Of a stretch of 64,000 nt of DNA, positions 1 through 9,613 are shown one piece after another. The DNA lies in the NCBI GenBank assembly GCA_023053545.1, contig JAKZAN010000147.1, forward strand, positions 1 to 64,000, read 5' to 3'. The notes under the pieces were generated by a model that was not told where the DNA came from, searched no databases, and saw nothing but the letters and a program-made list of their open reading frames with translations. Source of the stretch: Lepidurus packardi. Its lineage: Eukaryota; Arthropoda; Branchiopoda; Notostraca; Triopsidae. A program made the position numbers and the translations under genes. The stretch's first letter is position 1. Each line of letters starts with the position of its first letter.

Positions 1-1065
1 ACCGCCCGCCAAGCTTTGAGCTATCTTAATAGTTATACTCTACATCGGAACAATCCTCGTCGCTTTCCACGTCGATATGTAATCACTTCTACGCTTCATG
101 ATCTTTGGCAGGCTGATTTGGTCGATGTACAACGCTGGAGTCGAATGAATAATGGAATGAACTTTCTTTTTACTATTATTGATGTTCATAGTCGTTATCT
201 CTGGGTCTATCCTATCTCCAACAAGACTGGACCTACTGTACTCGCAACCTTACAACAACATATTACAAACACAAAATTAATACCCAAACATTTCAACACG
301 GATCAGGGTACAGAATTTCTCAATCACGCGTTCCAAAAATATCTTAAAGACGTAGGTGTCAAATTTTATCTAACTCGGACTCAAGAAACTAAAGCACCGA
401 TTGTGGAACGAGTCCATCGCACCCTCCTAGAGCGAATCTCGCGTTACATGACTCAACATCATACCGAACGTTTCATAGATGTGTTGCCACAATTAGTGGA
501 TAACTACAATCGGAGTTACCATCGAACCATTGGTCGGGCTCCTGTGGAAGTCACCGTGGAAAACCAAGATGAGGTAGCTCGACATATTCATAAGATGCGC
601 AGTGCAGTTGTTAACACTCGTCAGCCCACCTTCAGTGTAGGTGATTACGTACGGATTAAAAACGATACAAAACCATTTTTTAATAAAGGCTATATTGTTC
701 AAAACACATACGAGATATACAAGATTGAAACGGTGAATCTTACTCAACCTGTAACTTACAATTTAGTTGATCTCCAAAATGAAGATATTATTGGTCAATT
801 TTACGGTATTGAATTAACCCATGTGGCGCCACCTAACTTTAAAGCTTTGTACCCCATCGAAAAAGTGCTCAAACAACGTTGCAACTCGGTGGGTGAGACC
901 GAGTACTATATAACATGGAAAGGTTGGCCATCCGAGTTCAATACTTGGGTAAACGCTCGAGAGTTAACACCTTTCTGGCAAGACTTTGTCCGCACACGGA
1001 AGACTTTAAAACCTCCCGGCAATCTGTATTCGGGTCGCATGCGATCTAGTCGACAGTCACCATGA
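1..1065 (+). CDS. Polinton integrase, 5'-truncated by window edge
   Basis: DDE-type retroviral-like integrase that inserts the linear Polinton DNA into the host genome. The frame is open from base 1 and matches residues 50-402 of the complete copy at 43863-45071, so the true start lies to the left of the window. Visible are the first catalytic Asp (QADLVD), the second Asp (NTDQGTEF), the catalytic Glu (IVERVH), and a C-terminal chromodomain with the aromatic motif ITWKGWP. Chromodomains on integrases are known to steer insertion toward modified chromatin. It differs from copy B by at least one residue (His for Tyr, codon near 325). The stop overlaps the start of the next gene by 4 bp. Confidence 0.9.
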   Translation, partial: TARQALSYLNSYTLHRNNPRRFPRRYVITSTLHDLWQADLVDVQRWSRMNNGMNFLFTIIDVHSRYLWVYPISNKTGPTVLATLQQHITNTKLIPKHFNTDQGTEFLNHAFQKYLKDVGVKFYLTRTQETKAPIVERVHRTLLERISRYMTQHHTERFIDVLPQLVDNYNRSYHRTIGRAPVEVTVENQDEVARHIHKMRSAVVNTRQPTFSVGDYVRIKNDTKPFFNKGYIVQNTYEIYKIETVNLTQPVTYNLVDLQNEDIIGQFYGIELTHVAPPNFKALYPIEKVLKQRCNSVGETEYYITWKGWPSEFNTWVNARELTPFWQDFVRTRKTLKPPGNLYSGRMRSSRQSP

Positions 1066-1931
1066 CCCACAATGAAAAGTATATCACGTTACCTTCTAAC
1101 TCATCCATGTCGCATTATCCTCATAATACTATGAGTAATTATCGAACTCTATTGTGCGAACCAAAACATGTCCCTGTAGATGAGTATGAGGTGGCTTTGG
1201 TGGAATTTCTATTTGTGAACAGTATGCATACTTTAAGCGAAGAAGAGAATTTTATGATTGCACACAGTGAAATCAAATCTAAAAAACAGACTGATGGTTT
1301 AACCAAAGAAGTAGTAGAAATTTCATCGAAGGAAGAGCTAACTAAAATCAATTTACACAATTTGGAAGTGTACGATTCTATAGATCGGTTGGTGAGCGAT
1401 CTCAACAGTGGTCTTGACCGTATGTTTCCGACTCTATTGGATAAATCTCGGAGAGTCGAATTTGTTTACCGTGACAAAAAGAAAACAGTGAGCTTGAAAC
1501 TACCCCCAAGTTCCGATTTGGAAGCTTGCGAAATTATTTTACCGGCACGGGTTAAAGCTATCTTAGGGTTCATGGATCAAGACAAATTACGGGTGGTCAA
1601 AGGTCGTGGGGAATGTAATTCGAGTCTAACACCAGATCTGAAAAGTGGTGCTCACAATTTATACGTTTATTGTGATATTATACAATCGAGTTTCGTGGGG
1701 GATACCAGCGCTCCTCTTTTACGCACCATCCCTCTTTCCACCGAAATGAGAGAGGGTGACCTAGTCTCAGTTAGTTTTAATCACAATTACTATATCCCCC
1801 TTAGTCGAGGTTACATTGATACAATTCACATCTATATTAAGACAGGTACTGGTCTACCTGTTTTATTCCAAGCTGGGACAGTGTCGGCTATACTACATCT
1901 ACAACGAGTTCGCTCTCATGGCGCCTTTTAA
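1062..1931 (+). CDS. Penton-like minor capsid protein of Polinton copy A
   Basis: 289-residue protein beginning with the motif ITLPSNSSM...NTMSNYRT, which is the usual N-terminal signature of Polinton/adintovirus single-jelly-roll penton (minor capsid) proteins. In virions of this lineage such pentamers sit at icosahedral vertices. The ATG overlaps the integrase stop by 4 bp, and the gene's end overlaps the next ORF by 14 bp, suggesting tightly packed virion genes. The copy in element B appears unchanged. Assignment is by family recognition of the N-terminus; a structure comparison was not possible. Confidence 0.78.
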   Translation: MTHNEKYITLPSNSSMSHYPHNTMSNYRTLLCEPKHVPVDEYEVALVEFLFVNSMHTLSEEENFMIAHSEIKSKKQTDGLTKEVVEISSKEELTKINLHNLEVYDSIDRLVSDLNSGLDRMFPTLLDKSRRVEFVYRDKKKTVSLKLPPSSDLEACEIILPARVKAILGFMDQDKLRVVKGRGECNSSLTPDLKSGAHNLYVYCDIIQSSFVGDTSAPLLRTIPLSTEMREGDLVSVSFNHNYYIPLSRGYIDTIHIYIKTGTGLPVLFQAGTVSAILHLQRVRSHGAF

Positions 1932-2481
1932 GGGATGTTTATCGGTTGAATGTTATATGAAGGCGTTAAACCCACAACAGCGAGGTGGTGGAGGTGAAAC
2001 TTTTTATCGAGGCAACCACCGTCAACGTGGTTATGGATTTTTCTCGCGCTACATAATACCAATTTTCCGTGGATTAGTAGCACCCTCGCTCAGACATCTA
2101 GTTAGAAACGTGGCTCGTGATGTCTCATCGGGTAAGAAATTGACAGACACCATGAAAACTCGAGGTATGGAAAGTTTACAACAAATGGGTCAAGAAATTT
2201 TGCAACGCAACACCAACGATGCAAAAGCTCAAGTTGGACAAGGGTTCATTCAATTCTTAAACAAAACTCCTCTTCAACGACAGCTCAGTATGTCTAGCAC
2301 CACAGTTGTGAAAACACCTCGTCGTCGTTGTCGTCGTCCTCGTCGAAAATTAGCGGGTGCTGTGGCACCTTATCAAACAGGTAGCGGACGTAAACGTAAA
2401 TCTTCAGCAGTCAAACGTGAAAAACCTCGTGTCAAGAAGCGCTCAATTAAACGAAAAACAGCCACCGATATATTCGGTTAG
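1918..2481 (+). CDS. Small basic virion core/minor capsid protein (pVI/pX-like), copy A
   Basis: 187-residue protein if the ATG inside the penton gene's last codons is used; an upstream open stretch back to 1816 has no ATG that suits better. The N-terminus is Gly-rich (RGGGGETFYRG, then RQRGYGFFSRYI) with a hydrophobic segment. The middle is helical and Gln-rich. The C-terminal ~60 residues are packed with Arg/Lys tracts (PRRRCRRPRRK, GRKRKSS, KKRSIKRK), so it should bind DNA or carry nuclear localisation signals. Its place between penton and major capsid matches the adenovirus-like core/minor capsid protein common in Polintons. The function is inferred from composition and position. Confidence 0.6.
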   Translation: MAPFKGCLSVECYMKALNPQQRGGGGETFYRGNHRQRGYGFFSRYIIPIFRGLVAPSLRHLVRNVARDVSSGKKLTDTMKTRGMESLQQMGQEILQRNTNDAKAQVGQGFIQFLNKTPLQRQLSMSSTTVVKTPRRRCRRPRRKLAGAVAPYQTGSGRKRKSSAVKREKPRVKKRSIKRKTATDIFG

Positions 2482-3776
2482 ATGGATACCACCCGCGAGG
2501 GTAGCACACCTTTCATTTCAGACAAACTAGACTTGTTGAGTATTCCTCATACTGAAGCTGGTATTAGTCAATCTAAAGATTTTATTGTTCAAACTCGCGC
2601 GTCATCCAAAGACAATGTAGCTCCTATAGAATTTAATTTTTCCACCCACTCCAACCAATTTTTGGATCTGGAACGTCCCCAGCTTTACGCGCAAGTTAAA
2701 ATTGTACGCAGCGACGGGGTTAATATTACAGATTCAGATTCTCTGTTTTTCCAGTCAACAATCTGCTTCATTCGCTCTTTAGTCAAGTTGATCTGTATCT
2801 CAACGATACGCTTGTCACTTCTTCAGGGCAAAATTACGGTTACAAAAGTTTTTTAAATTGTTTGCTACGTCATGGTGAAGAATATCATCGAAGTATTGGT
2901 ACTGCTGCTCTCTACATCAAAGATGAAAATGCTGACGTTATAGAAACCAGTAGTTCGTCTCTTTTGCGTAAAACTTTCACAGAAAAATCTAAATTAGTGG
3001 AACTTATGGGCGTCTTGAATGTGGATTTATTCCAATGTCCCAAACTGTTGCTGCCCGATGTAAGCTGCGTCTTACGGTTACATCGACAAGCTGATAGTTT
3101 CTTGATTAGCCACAATGCGTTACCTGCAACACAGACTTATTCCTACAAAGTTGTTATCGAAAAAGCTCAAATGGTGTTGCGAGTTCATACTCTCAATTCT
3201 GAATATCGCTTAGGATTGGAGAAAATGTTGTTGGGGGGTAATGTAGCCAAATATCCTTTTCTTAAAACTGACGTTCGCTCTTTTACCATACCTGCTGGCA
3301 CCATGCAAAAAACTGTGGAAGATTCCTACCTGCGTCGCGTTCCTCGACGGATAGTTATCGGTTTCTTGCCTACTAAAGCTTTCATGGGTGATTGGCTCAG
3401 CAATCCTTACCTGTTTCAACATCATAATGTATCTACCATAAGCGTGTCCCTCAACAATGAAGAAGTTCCTTTTCCAAGTATTCCTGTTGGTTCTGATGAA
3501 TACCTGTTGGGTTATTACTCGCTTTTAGATTGTTACAATCTAGTGAACTCAGAGGTTGGACTATCATTTGAACGTGAACTTTACCAACAGTACTATCGTC
3601 TTTACGGTTTTCAAATTATTCCCGTCACCGAAGGTTTTGGAATGTTGAAAGAGGGGAATTTGAAAATAGATGTTCGCTTTTCTAAAGTAGTAGTCGATTC
3701 TTTAACTATGATTGTTTTTAGCGAAACAGATTCTTTGTTGCAAATTGATAGTGCTCGTCAAATTCTCGTTGAATGA
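2482..3776 (+). pseudogene. Major capsid protein, copy A, frameshifted by a 2-bp insertion
   Basis: Double-jelly-roll-type major capsid protein of the Polinton lineage (the family annotated in worms as F54H12.2-like). It starts with ATG directly after the stop of the core gene. The N-terminal 124 codons (2482-2856) and the remainder (to 3776) lie in different frames because of a CT duplication near 2741-2744, absent from copy B. The C-terminal end in this copy looks native, ending in an acidic segment (FSETDSLLQIDSAR). About 430 residues would be expected. The frameshift leaves no intact capsid product here. Confidence 0.85.
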
Positions 3777-3884
3777 GTTGATTAGTTATGTTTTCATGGT
3801 TCAAATGTTTGTTGACAGTGAACCTTTGAATCATCAATACACACCAAACCTTTGAAGTGGATAAAAGTCTTGATTTATTTAGCT

Positions 3885-4445
3885 ATGAATACTAGCCAGC
3901 TTTATCATATCTTGCGTCATGACCCTGTTATTCAAAAACGTGGTTTTGAAACTTGGGTTATTCCTCGCGACCATCTTACTCGTCTCAAGTCCAACTCTGG
4001 GAAACCTTTACTTGTTATTTGCAACACTCACCCTCATCAACATGAAGGTGTTCATTGGCTTTTAATTTATGTTCCGGCTATTGTCACCCCGCTGCAACCA
4101 GTTGAATTTTTCGATAGTTTAGGTCAAAGCATCCATAGCTACCATCCGGACTTTGCCACACGGTGTGGTTCGCACCTCTGGCAAAACCATCCTTTAACCC
4201 TTCAACATCCTACATCGCGAGCTTGTGGACAATGGTGTCTTTATGTGGCTTTACAGCGAGCTCGAAATCATTCTTTGAAAAATATTCTAATTCCTTTTCG
4301 TTGCAATAGCGGTAAAACTCGACTTTTACAACAAGATCGCTGGGTTGAAAAGCAAATTCAACAAAGATATGGATTACAATTGAAACCCCTACGAATTGTG
4401 TGTACTGACCAAACCTGTCGAGCTTTGTATGATGATGATGAATAA
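3885..4445 (+). CDS. Adenain-like cysteine protease, copy A
   Basis: 186-residue Ulp1/adenain-family protease that, in relatives, processes virion proteins during maturation. The catalytic set is visible in the family order: His in HEGVHWLLIY, the acidic residue in EFFDSLG, the oxyanion Gln and nucleophile Cys in ACGQWCLYVA. The start was set at the first ATG (MNTSQLYHIL); the open frame extends 33 bp upstream without ATG. The C-terminus is short, with a DDDE end. About 108 bp separate it from the capsid gene. The copy in element B has no visible lesion. Confidence 0.88.
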   Translation: MNTSQLYHILRHDPVIQKRGFETWVIPRDHLTRLKSNSGKPLLVICNTHPHQHEGVHWLLIYVPAIVTPLQPVEFFDSLGQSIHSYHPDFATRCGSHLWQNHPLTLQHPTSRACGQWCLYVALQRARNHSLKNILIPFRCNSGKTRLLQQDRWVEKQIQQRYGLQLKPLRIVCTDQTCRALYDDDE

Positions 4446-4650
4446 TACAAACAAATTTCAATACAAATAGTGTATTTCTGACAATGTCAAACAATACAGA
4501 TGGTGTATCTCTATGTTATTAGAGACATTTGCATACCCCGTTATTAAAAACGTGGACGAAGAGTGCGACCATTGACAACAACTTTTACTTTGGTTGACTT
4601 ATGCTCTTCTATTTCAACATCAGAGTCTTCAAGCGCGCTCATCTGAGGAA
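4446..4650 (-). pseudogene. Remnant of the acidic-repeat ORF in copy A
   Basis: Only the C-terminal end of the minus-strand ORF seen in copy B (48549-48812) remains, at about 4544-4630 (VNGRTLRPRF end conserved). At ~4630 the sequence jumps directly into the terminal repeat: 325 bp present in copy B are missing. The four bases TCAA occur at both deletion borders in copy B, so a microhomology-type deletion is likely. The rest of this interval (4446-4543) is AT-rich spacer with no supported gene. Confidence 0.6.
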
Positions 4651-5342
4651 TCATACCGATGGAAGAGTGAGGATTGGCCAACACAGGAGCTTGAGGGGAG
4701 TGTGAGCTGACAAGCACCCTAGCCAGAGGGGCTGTGCAAACGCATGAGTTGGTGAGTTGGTGTTATCAGTGTGTGTGCAACAGTTGATAGCCTGATGAGC
4801 ATGATGGCACACTCTCCAAAAAATCTTACAGTGTAGTGAAACCACCAACCATTATTTTGAATGAATTTGTAATTGTATTTGTTGAAAGAAAATACATTTC
4901 GAAGGTTAAACTTACAAAAAGTGTCTTTAACTTAAATGTCTATCTCCGAAAAAGTGTCATTAACTTTAATGTCTATTTTTGAAAAAGTGTCTTTACTTAA
5001 ATGTGTGTGTATTTTGTGAAAAAAGTGTCTTTAACTTAAATGATGAATCTCGAAAAGTGTCTTTAACTTTAATGTCTATTCTCGAAAAAGTGTCCTTAAC
5101 TTTAATGTTGATTCTGAAAAAGTGTCTTTAACTTAAATGTGTATTTTGTGAAAAAGTGTCATTAACTTTAATGTCTATTTTGAAAAAGTGTCTTTAACTT
5201 AAATGTGTATTTTGTGAAAAAGTGTCTTTAACTTTAATGTCGAATCTGAAAAAGTGTCTTTAACTTTAATGGTAATCCTGAAAAAGTGTCTTTAACTTTA
5301 ATGTCGAGTCCGAAAAAGTGTCTTTAACTTTAATGGTAATTA
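4631..5342. repeat. Right terminal inverted repeat of Polinton copy A, with ~33-bp tandem units
   Basis: From 4631 the sequence is the reverse complement of the left terminal repeat of copy B (36304-36964). The outer part, from about 4915, consists of roughly thirteen ~33-bp units with the core AAAAAGTGTCTTTAACTT followed by TAATGTCTA or TAATGTCGA variants. Copy B has about eight units on the right. Tandem units inside Polinton terminal repeats are known in other species; the unit number clearly varies here. Confidence 0.85.
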
Positions 5343-5598
5343 AGTTTGTTTGCGGAGGACACTGTTGTCGACACGAGAGCTGCTCAATTGTGAGGACAGC
5401 GCCAACGTGAAAGTGGCGGAAACGCTAGAAACTAGGTGTTGTCAAACCATACTGCGCAGGCGTCAGGGCGGGGACTAGGGGAGAAATGGAGGCATCCTAT
5501 TGGTGCAGCCGTAAAAGGGGCGGGGCTTGGGGGAAATGGAGGCTTCCTATTGGTGCTGCAGTAATGGAGGTGGCAGTAATGGTGGTACCTATACTACT
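5343..5598. promoter_or_regulatory. GC-rich terminal module with duplicated GC-box/CCAAT-box motifs, copy A
   Basis: A 256-bp GC-rich block at the right end, very unlike the AT-rich surroundings. It holds an imperfect direct repeat of about 48 bp (5465-5512 and 5517-5565); each unit has a GC box (GGGCGGGG-type) and an inverted CCAAT box (CCTATTGG). These are standard RNA polymerase II promoter motifs, so a terminal promoter is plausible. No transcript start can be seen. Confidence 0.45.
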
Positions 5599-6279
5599 TA
5601 AATCATGAATTAAGTCAGTAATTCATAAACTAAGTCAGTATTTACTGAATTAAGTCAGTAATTCATGAATTAAGTCAGTAATTCATGAATTAAATCAGTA
5701 ATTCATGAATTAAGTCAGCAATTCATTACTTAAATCAGTAATTCATTAATTAAGTCCGTAATTCATTAATTAAGTCAGTAATTCATTAATTAAATCAGTA
5801 ATTCATGAATTTAGTCAGCAATTCATGAATTAAGTCAGTAATTCGTGAATTAAGTCAGTAATTCATGAATTAAATCAGTAATTCATGAATTAAGTCAGTA
5901 ATTCATGAATTAAATCAGTAATTCATGAATTAAGTCAGCAATTCATTAATTAAATCAGTAATTCATGAATTAAGTCAGCAATTCATTAATTAAGTCAGTA
6001 ATTCATGAATTAAGTCAGTAATTCATGAAGTAAGTCAGTAATTCATGAATTAAGTCACTAATTCATGAATTAAGTCAGTAATTCATAAACTAAGTCAGTA
6101 ATTCATGAATTTAGTCAGTATTTAATGAATTAAGTCAGTAATTCATGAATTAAGTCAGTAATTCATGAATTAAGTCCGTAGTTCATGAAATAAGTCAGTA
6201 ATTCGATAATTAAGTCAGGAATTCATGAATTAAGTCAGTAATTCAATAATTAAATCAGAAATTAATTATTTATGTTATG
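5599..6279 (+). repeat. 20-bp AT-rich satellite array between Polinton A and the BEL/Pao element
   Basis: Tandem units of TAATTCATGAATTAAGTCAG with point variants (AAATCAG, GTCAGC, ATTCATTAATT). The array ends with the irregular segment AAATTAATTATTTATGTTATG that marks higher-order repeat borders elsewhere, and the LTR begins directly after it. No gene. Confidence 0.95.
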
Positions 6280-6942
6280 TGTTCCGGATGGAATCCGGAA
6301 GCAAGTCAATGTCGGAGGGATAACTCCGAAACGCACGAATTGCCTTTGAATAATCATTTTAATGTGCGACCCGCGACAGTTAGACCACTTTCCTGATTGC
6401 ACGACTTACCCTTTGTTTTATGACAGACCGTCGCTTGACCATCGAACTGGTATGCCTAAGCGGGGCCGGCTGCTGCCCGTTCTCGTGGAGGCTGGAACCA
6501 GAGGTCCAGCGACGGTCCATTATGTTGTAAAACTGGGCAGAAAATTGACTCCGACGACTGACAGTTAGGCAAGGGGTACCCTTTGCATGGAACCCCTTGA
6601 GAAGATTTGTTACCCAAAAAACCTAACTGCAGACACATGTGCGAAAGACATTTTCCGCATGGATCTAACAGACAAAGGACTTGTGACTATTTAACAGACT
6701 GTCTTTTTCGCCCAGGCAGTCACTTTTTAGTTTTTCGTGAAAGGTGCTCTCGAACTCGAACTCGAACTCGTACATCGCCTCGAAATTCGTCGAAGCATTG
6801 AGGCATAGAAATTTAGTGTTTTGTTAGTTTTTGTGTTTGTTCGCCTGGCAATCGGGCAAATATAGAATTAGTCACAAACCACACCGATCTCGTTTCCTTC
6901 GTTAAAACTTCGTTCGTCCAATGCGTCGTTCCACGCATTTCA
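6280..6942 (+). repeat. 5' LTR of BEL/Pao element
   Basis: Starts TGTTCCGGATGGAATCCGG and ends CGCATTTCA. The same 663 bp recur at 13025-13687. It contains the hexamer AACTCG three times in tandem near 6752. Short open frames in the LTR recur in both LTRs and are not taken as genes. Confidence 0.95.
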
Positions 6943-6960
6943 TGGTGCATCGACCGGGAA
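6943..6960 (+). other. Primer-binding site complementary to tRNA-Gly 3' end
   Basis: The 18 bases after the LTR, TGGTGCATCGACCGGGAA, match the complement of the 3' end of animal tRNA-Gly (GCC type) with one mismatch as I recall that tRNA. It starts directly at the LTR edge, as required for minus-strand priming. Confidence 0.8.
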
Positions 6961-7066
6961 ACCTGTTCTGAAATTCGCACATTCGTTTTGAAATTTACAA
7001 ATCCGTTCCGAAATTTGTAATTTCTCCGAATCTCGAAACCTCGAATTGTGACAAATTTCATCGAAA

Positions 7067-8512
7067 ATGGCCAGTAGACCCGTGGAAGATATAGATGTCG
7101 ACGTCTCATCCATGGATGAAGAAGACGAAACCGAAGACGTTCCCGACCCAAAATCCGCTATGAAACTCCGAACCCAATCTAAGATGAAGCTCTTAAAGTT
7201 TATCGAAGAAATTAATGATTTAATTGCAAATCGCGGCAGCCGTGGCGCTTTACGTATTTTACGACGTGAAGTTGCGGAACAGTTGAACGAATGTGTAAAC
7301 CACCACGCCACATATATCCACGCCCGGAGATTGGAAGGCTCACGGTTAAAAACTGCGCAGCGATACTTTCAAGGAGTAGAAGAAAGGACCAACAAGTGTT
7401 TTGCAGACGTGGAGCAATATCTTCAGGCACGGGCCGGCGAACCTGCATCTTCAATTGCATCTTCAACTGTTTCCCAATCTATCTCTCGCACTTCTGCAAG
7501 GTCTTCCCGTCTTCGAGAGGCCGAATTGCAGCGAGCTGTAGCAGAGTTGGAATTGCAACAAGTGGTTCGCGATAAAGTGCAAGAACAAACTGAGGATCAG
7601 GAGCTGCAAGAGATGCGGAGACGACAATCCGAAATACAATCTAGGCGGCAGCAGCAGAGGCTGGTCAACACGGTAGAGGCAAGACGAATGGAAGAAGATA
7701 TTATTCGCAGAGGCGCCGAGGAAGATGGGGAGATTCCTGTTTCCTCACTAGCTAATTCCCGACTGATTGGTTCTGATGAAACGAATCTAGCTGTACCGGT
7801 ACACGAAGAACCGATACCCCAAATTCCTACCAACAGCCCCAACGCAGAAAGAATTCGACAGATACCTCCACCATTGTTCCAACGACTGCCACAACAATCG
7901 GACATGGGATTTGAATCGCTCATACCCCGTCCTTCGGGTCCGACTTACCGCCGAACACCACCCGCAAATCGAGCCGTCTCATTCCCAACACCATCCAACA
8001 TGATTTCGAGCTCTGCAAGTTTAAATCACGCTGAGTTGGCATCGCAAAACTTCACGGTTGCTACCAGAGCCGATGATTGGATCCAACGGCGCGAGGTTAC
8101 ACCGCTATTATCCGCAAATCCATCCCGGCTTGGCGCTCACTTACCGAAAATAGATATTAAGAAGTTTTCCGGCGACCCGAAAGAGTGGCCCATGTTCATA
8201 TCGTCGTTCAAGACCCTCGTTCATGACGTTGCCCCTTCCGATTCATATCGTTTGTCTCTTCTTCGTACATATCTCCACCCGAACGTCTCCCAGAGCATTG
8301 CAGACTCGCTCCATAGCCCTCAACTTTATTGGCAAGCACTCGAAGAGCTTTACCATCGATACGGTAACCCACATCTCGTTTCTCGTGCTTACCTTCGCGA
8401 TCTAATCGATCTCCCAACCCTTCATACCGATAACTTCGAACCCCTCAAATCTTTCGCCATGAGGCTTCATGGAATCGCTTCCACACTCGATCATACTGGT
8501 TATGGGCACTAG
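7067..8512 (+). pseudogene. BEL/Pao gag region, ends at an in-frame TAG
   Basis: The first ATG after the leader opens a 481-codon frame. The N-terminal half is charged and Gln/Glu/Arg-rich with coiled-coil character (residues ~150-215). The C-terminal part has the DUF1759-type gag segment (KIDIKKFSGDPKEWPMFISSF, then SYRLSLLRTYL), typical of Pao-family gag. The frame stops at TAG 8510-8512 in the middle of the conserved domain and continues in the same frame, so this is a nonsense lesion rather than the gene's end. Confidence 0.88.
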
Positions 8513-9613
8513 CTGAATTCTGGTGGCATACTGGAGCAAGTTATGAACAAACTTCCTGACAAACTACGAAGTGAATGGGGTAGACAGCTCGTCAAAATCC
8601 TCCCCACTAGGTCGCCCACACTCAGGGACCTTGACAACTGGTTAAACGAGTATGTCACTGCAGAGATGATGGTCCGGCCCCTTTTCGCAGTCCCGAAGAA
8701 CACTGGCAATGGTAAACGGACGAATGACCCGAAGCCGAGCCAGACGTAATACCCCGCACACCCCACCTTTCCAACGGTATTGGCAACCGCTGATGACCTT
8801 TCCGCATCGCAACGAACATGCTGTTTTTGCGATGAAAGGCACGGCCCTGCTAGCTGTCCCATGTTGTCATCGAAGACCCCAAACGAACGAGCTCAATTAG
8901 CCAAGGAAAAGGGATGTTGTTTTCGCTGTCTCGTACAACAACACATCTCGAAAGATTGCAAACGAAAGCGTGAATGTGGAACCGATGGTTGCAAATCTTT
9001 CCATCATCCCTTGCTGCACGGCGCTGAAAGAGTCTTCCCTAGACGAGCTACGACCGGAGAGCAGGCCTTCCGGAAGCCCAGTGACGCTTCAACTTCACAT
9101 GGGCACGTGGGCACCACTGCTACCTCAACTGCCGAGGCCATCCTTTTATCAATTGTTCCGATTCGTTTACAAGCAAATGGACGCCAATTCCACACTTTCG
9201 CGCTATTGGATTCAGGAAGCGAAGTTTCTCTAATTCACGAAAGAGCAGCTAAACAGCTTAACCTCGAAGGTCCATCTCGATTGCTTCGCCTGGGTACCTT
9301 CCATGGAAGCGACCCAGAATTTTTGAGCCAAACTGTTAGTTTCGAAGCCGCATCTAAGGATGGACGTTGTTGCTTCAAAATACCTAAAGCTAGCACCGTT
9401 CCGAAACTCAATCTGTCCCGAAGAAAGATCAATTGGCCAACCGAAAAATCGAAATGGAGTCATTTAGCAAACCTCGATATACCTTTGATTGACTCCACGC
9501 AAGTTACCGTTTTGATCGGCATGGACGTACCGGAAGCCCACGAGCATTTGGATATGCGGAAGCCACTGGATGGATCACGAGGACTACAAGCCTTGTTAAC
9601 ACCGTTTGGTTAG
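8513..9613 (+). pseudogene. BEL/Pao gag C-terminus, zinc knuckle and aspartic protease region
   Basis: Same frame as the gag region. It first completes the gag domain (LEQVMNKLPDKLRSEWGRQ), hits a second in-frame stop TAA at 8747-8749, then carries a Pao-type Cys/His cluster (CCFCDERHGPASC ... CCFRCLVQQHISKDC) and a retropepsin active site (FALLDSGSEVSLIH). A third stop TAG at 9611-9613 interrupts the segment between protease and RT, where the family usually has Trp (TGG), consistent with a G-to-A change. The three stops make the polyprotein non-functional unless read through. Confidence 0.85.

Larger units (their letters stand above)
1..5598 (+). mobile_element. Polinton/Maverick copy A, right part (cut by window edge)
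   Basis: The block carries integrase, penton-like protein, core protein, major capsid protein and adenain-like protease in the order known for Polintons, followed by a terminal repeat with ~33-bp tandem units and a GC-rich end module. It is almost identical to 44007-49764. Against copy B it has a 2-bp insertion in the capsid gene, a 325-bp deletion near 4630 and about five more terminal tandem units. The right limit is where similarity to copy B stops, after the bases ACCTATACTACT, and the 20-bp satellite begins. The left half (polymerase, ATPase) lies outside the window. Confidence 0.88.

Noticed and set aside
493-747. Reverse-strand frames inside integrase, penton, capsid and protease genes
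   Set aside because: They are shadows of well-supported genes on the other strand and have no family features.
6270-6285. Target-site duplication for the BEL/Pao element
   Set aside because: The bases before the 5' LTR (TTATG) and after the 3' LTR (AAGTC) do not match.
6362-6801. Small ORFs in the LTR (68 aa forward, 60 aa reverse, 64 aa forward)
   Set aside because: They recur only because the LTR is duplicated at 13107-13561; no protein family is recognisable and they lie in expected regulatory sequence.
7212-7466. Alternative-frame ORFs across the BEL/Pao gag and pol
   Set aside because: They overlap conserved domains in the main frame and show no recognisable domain.
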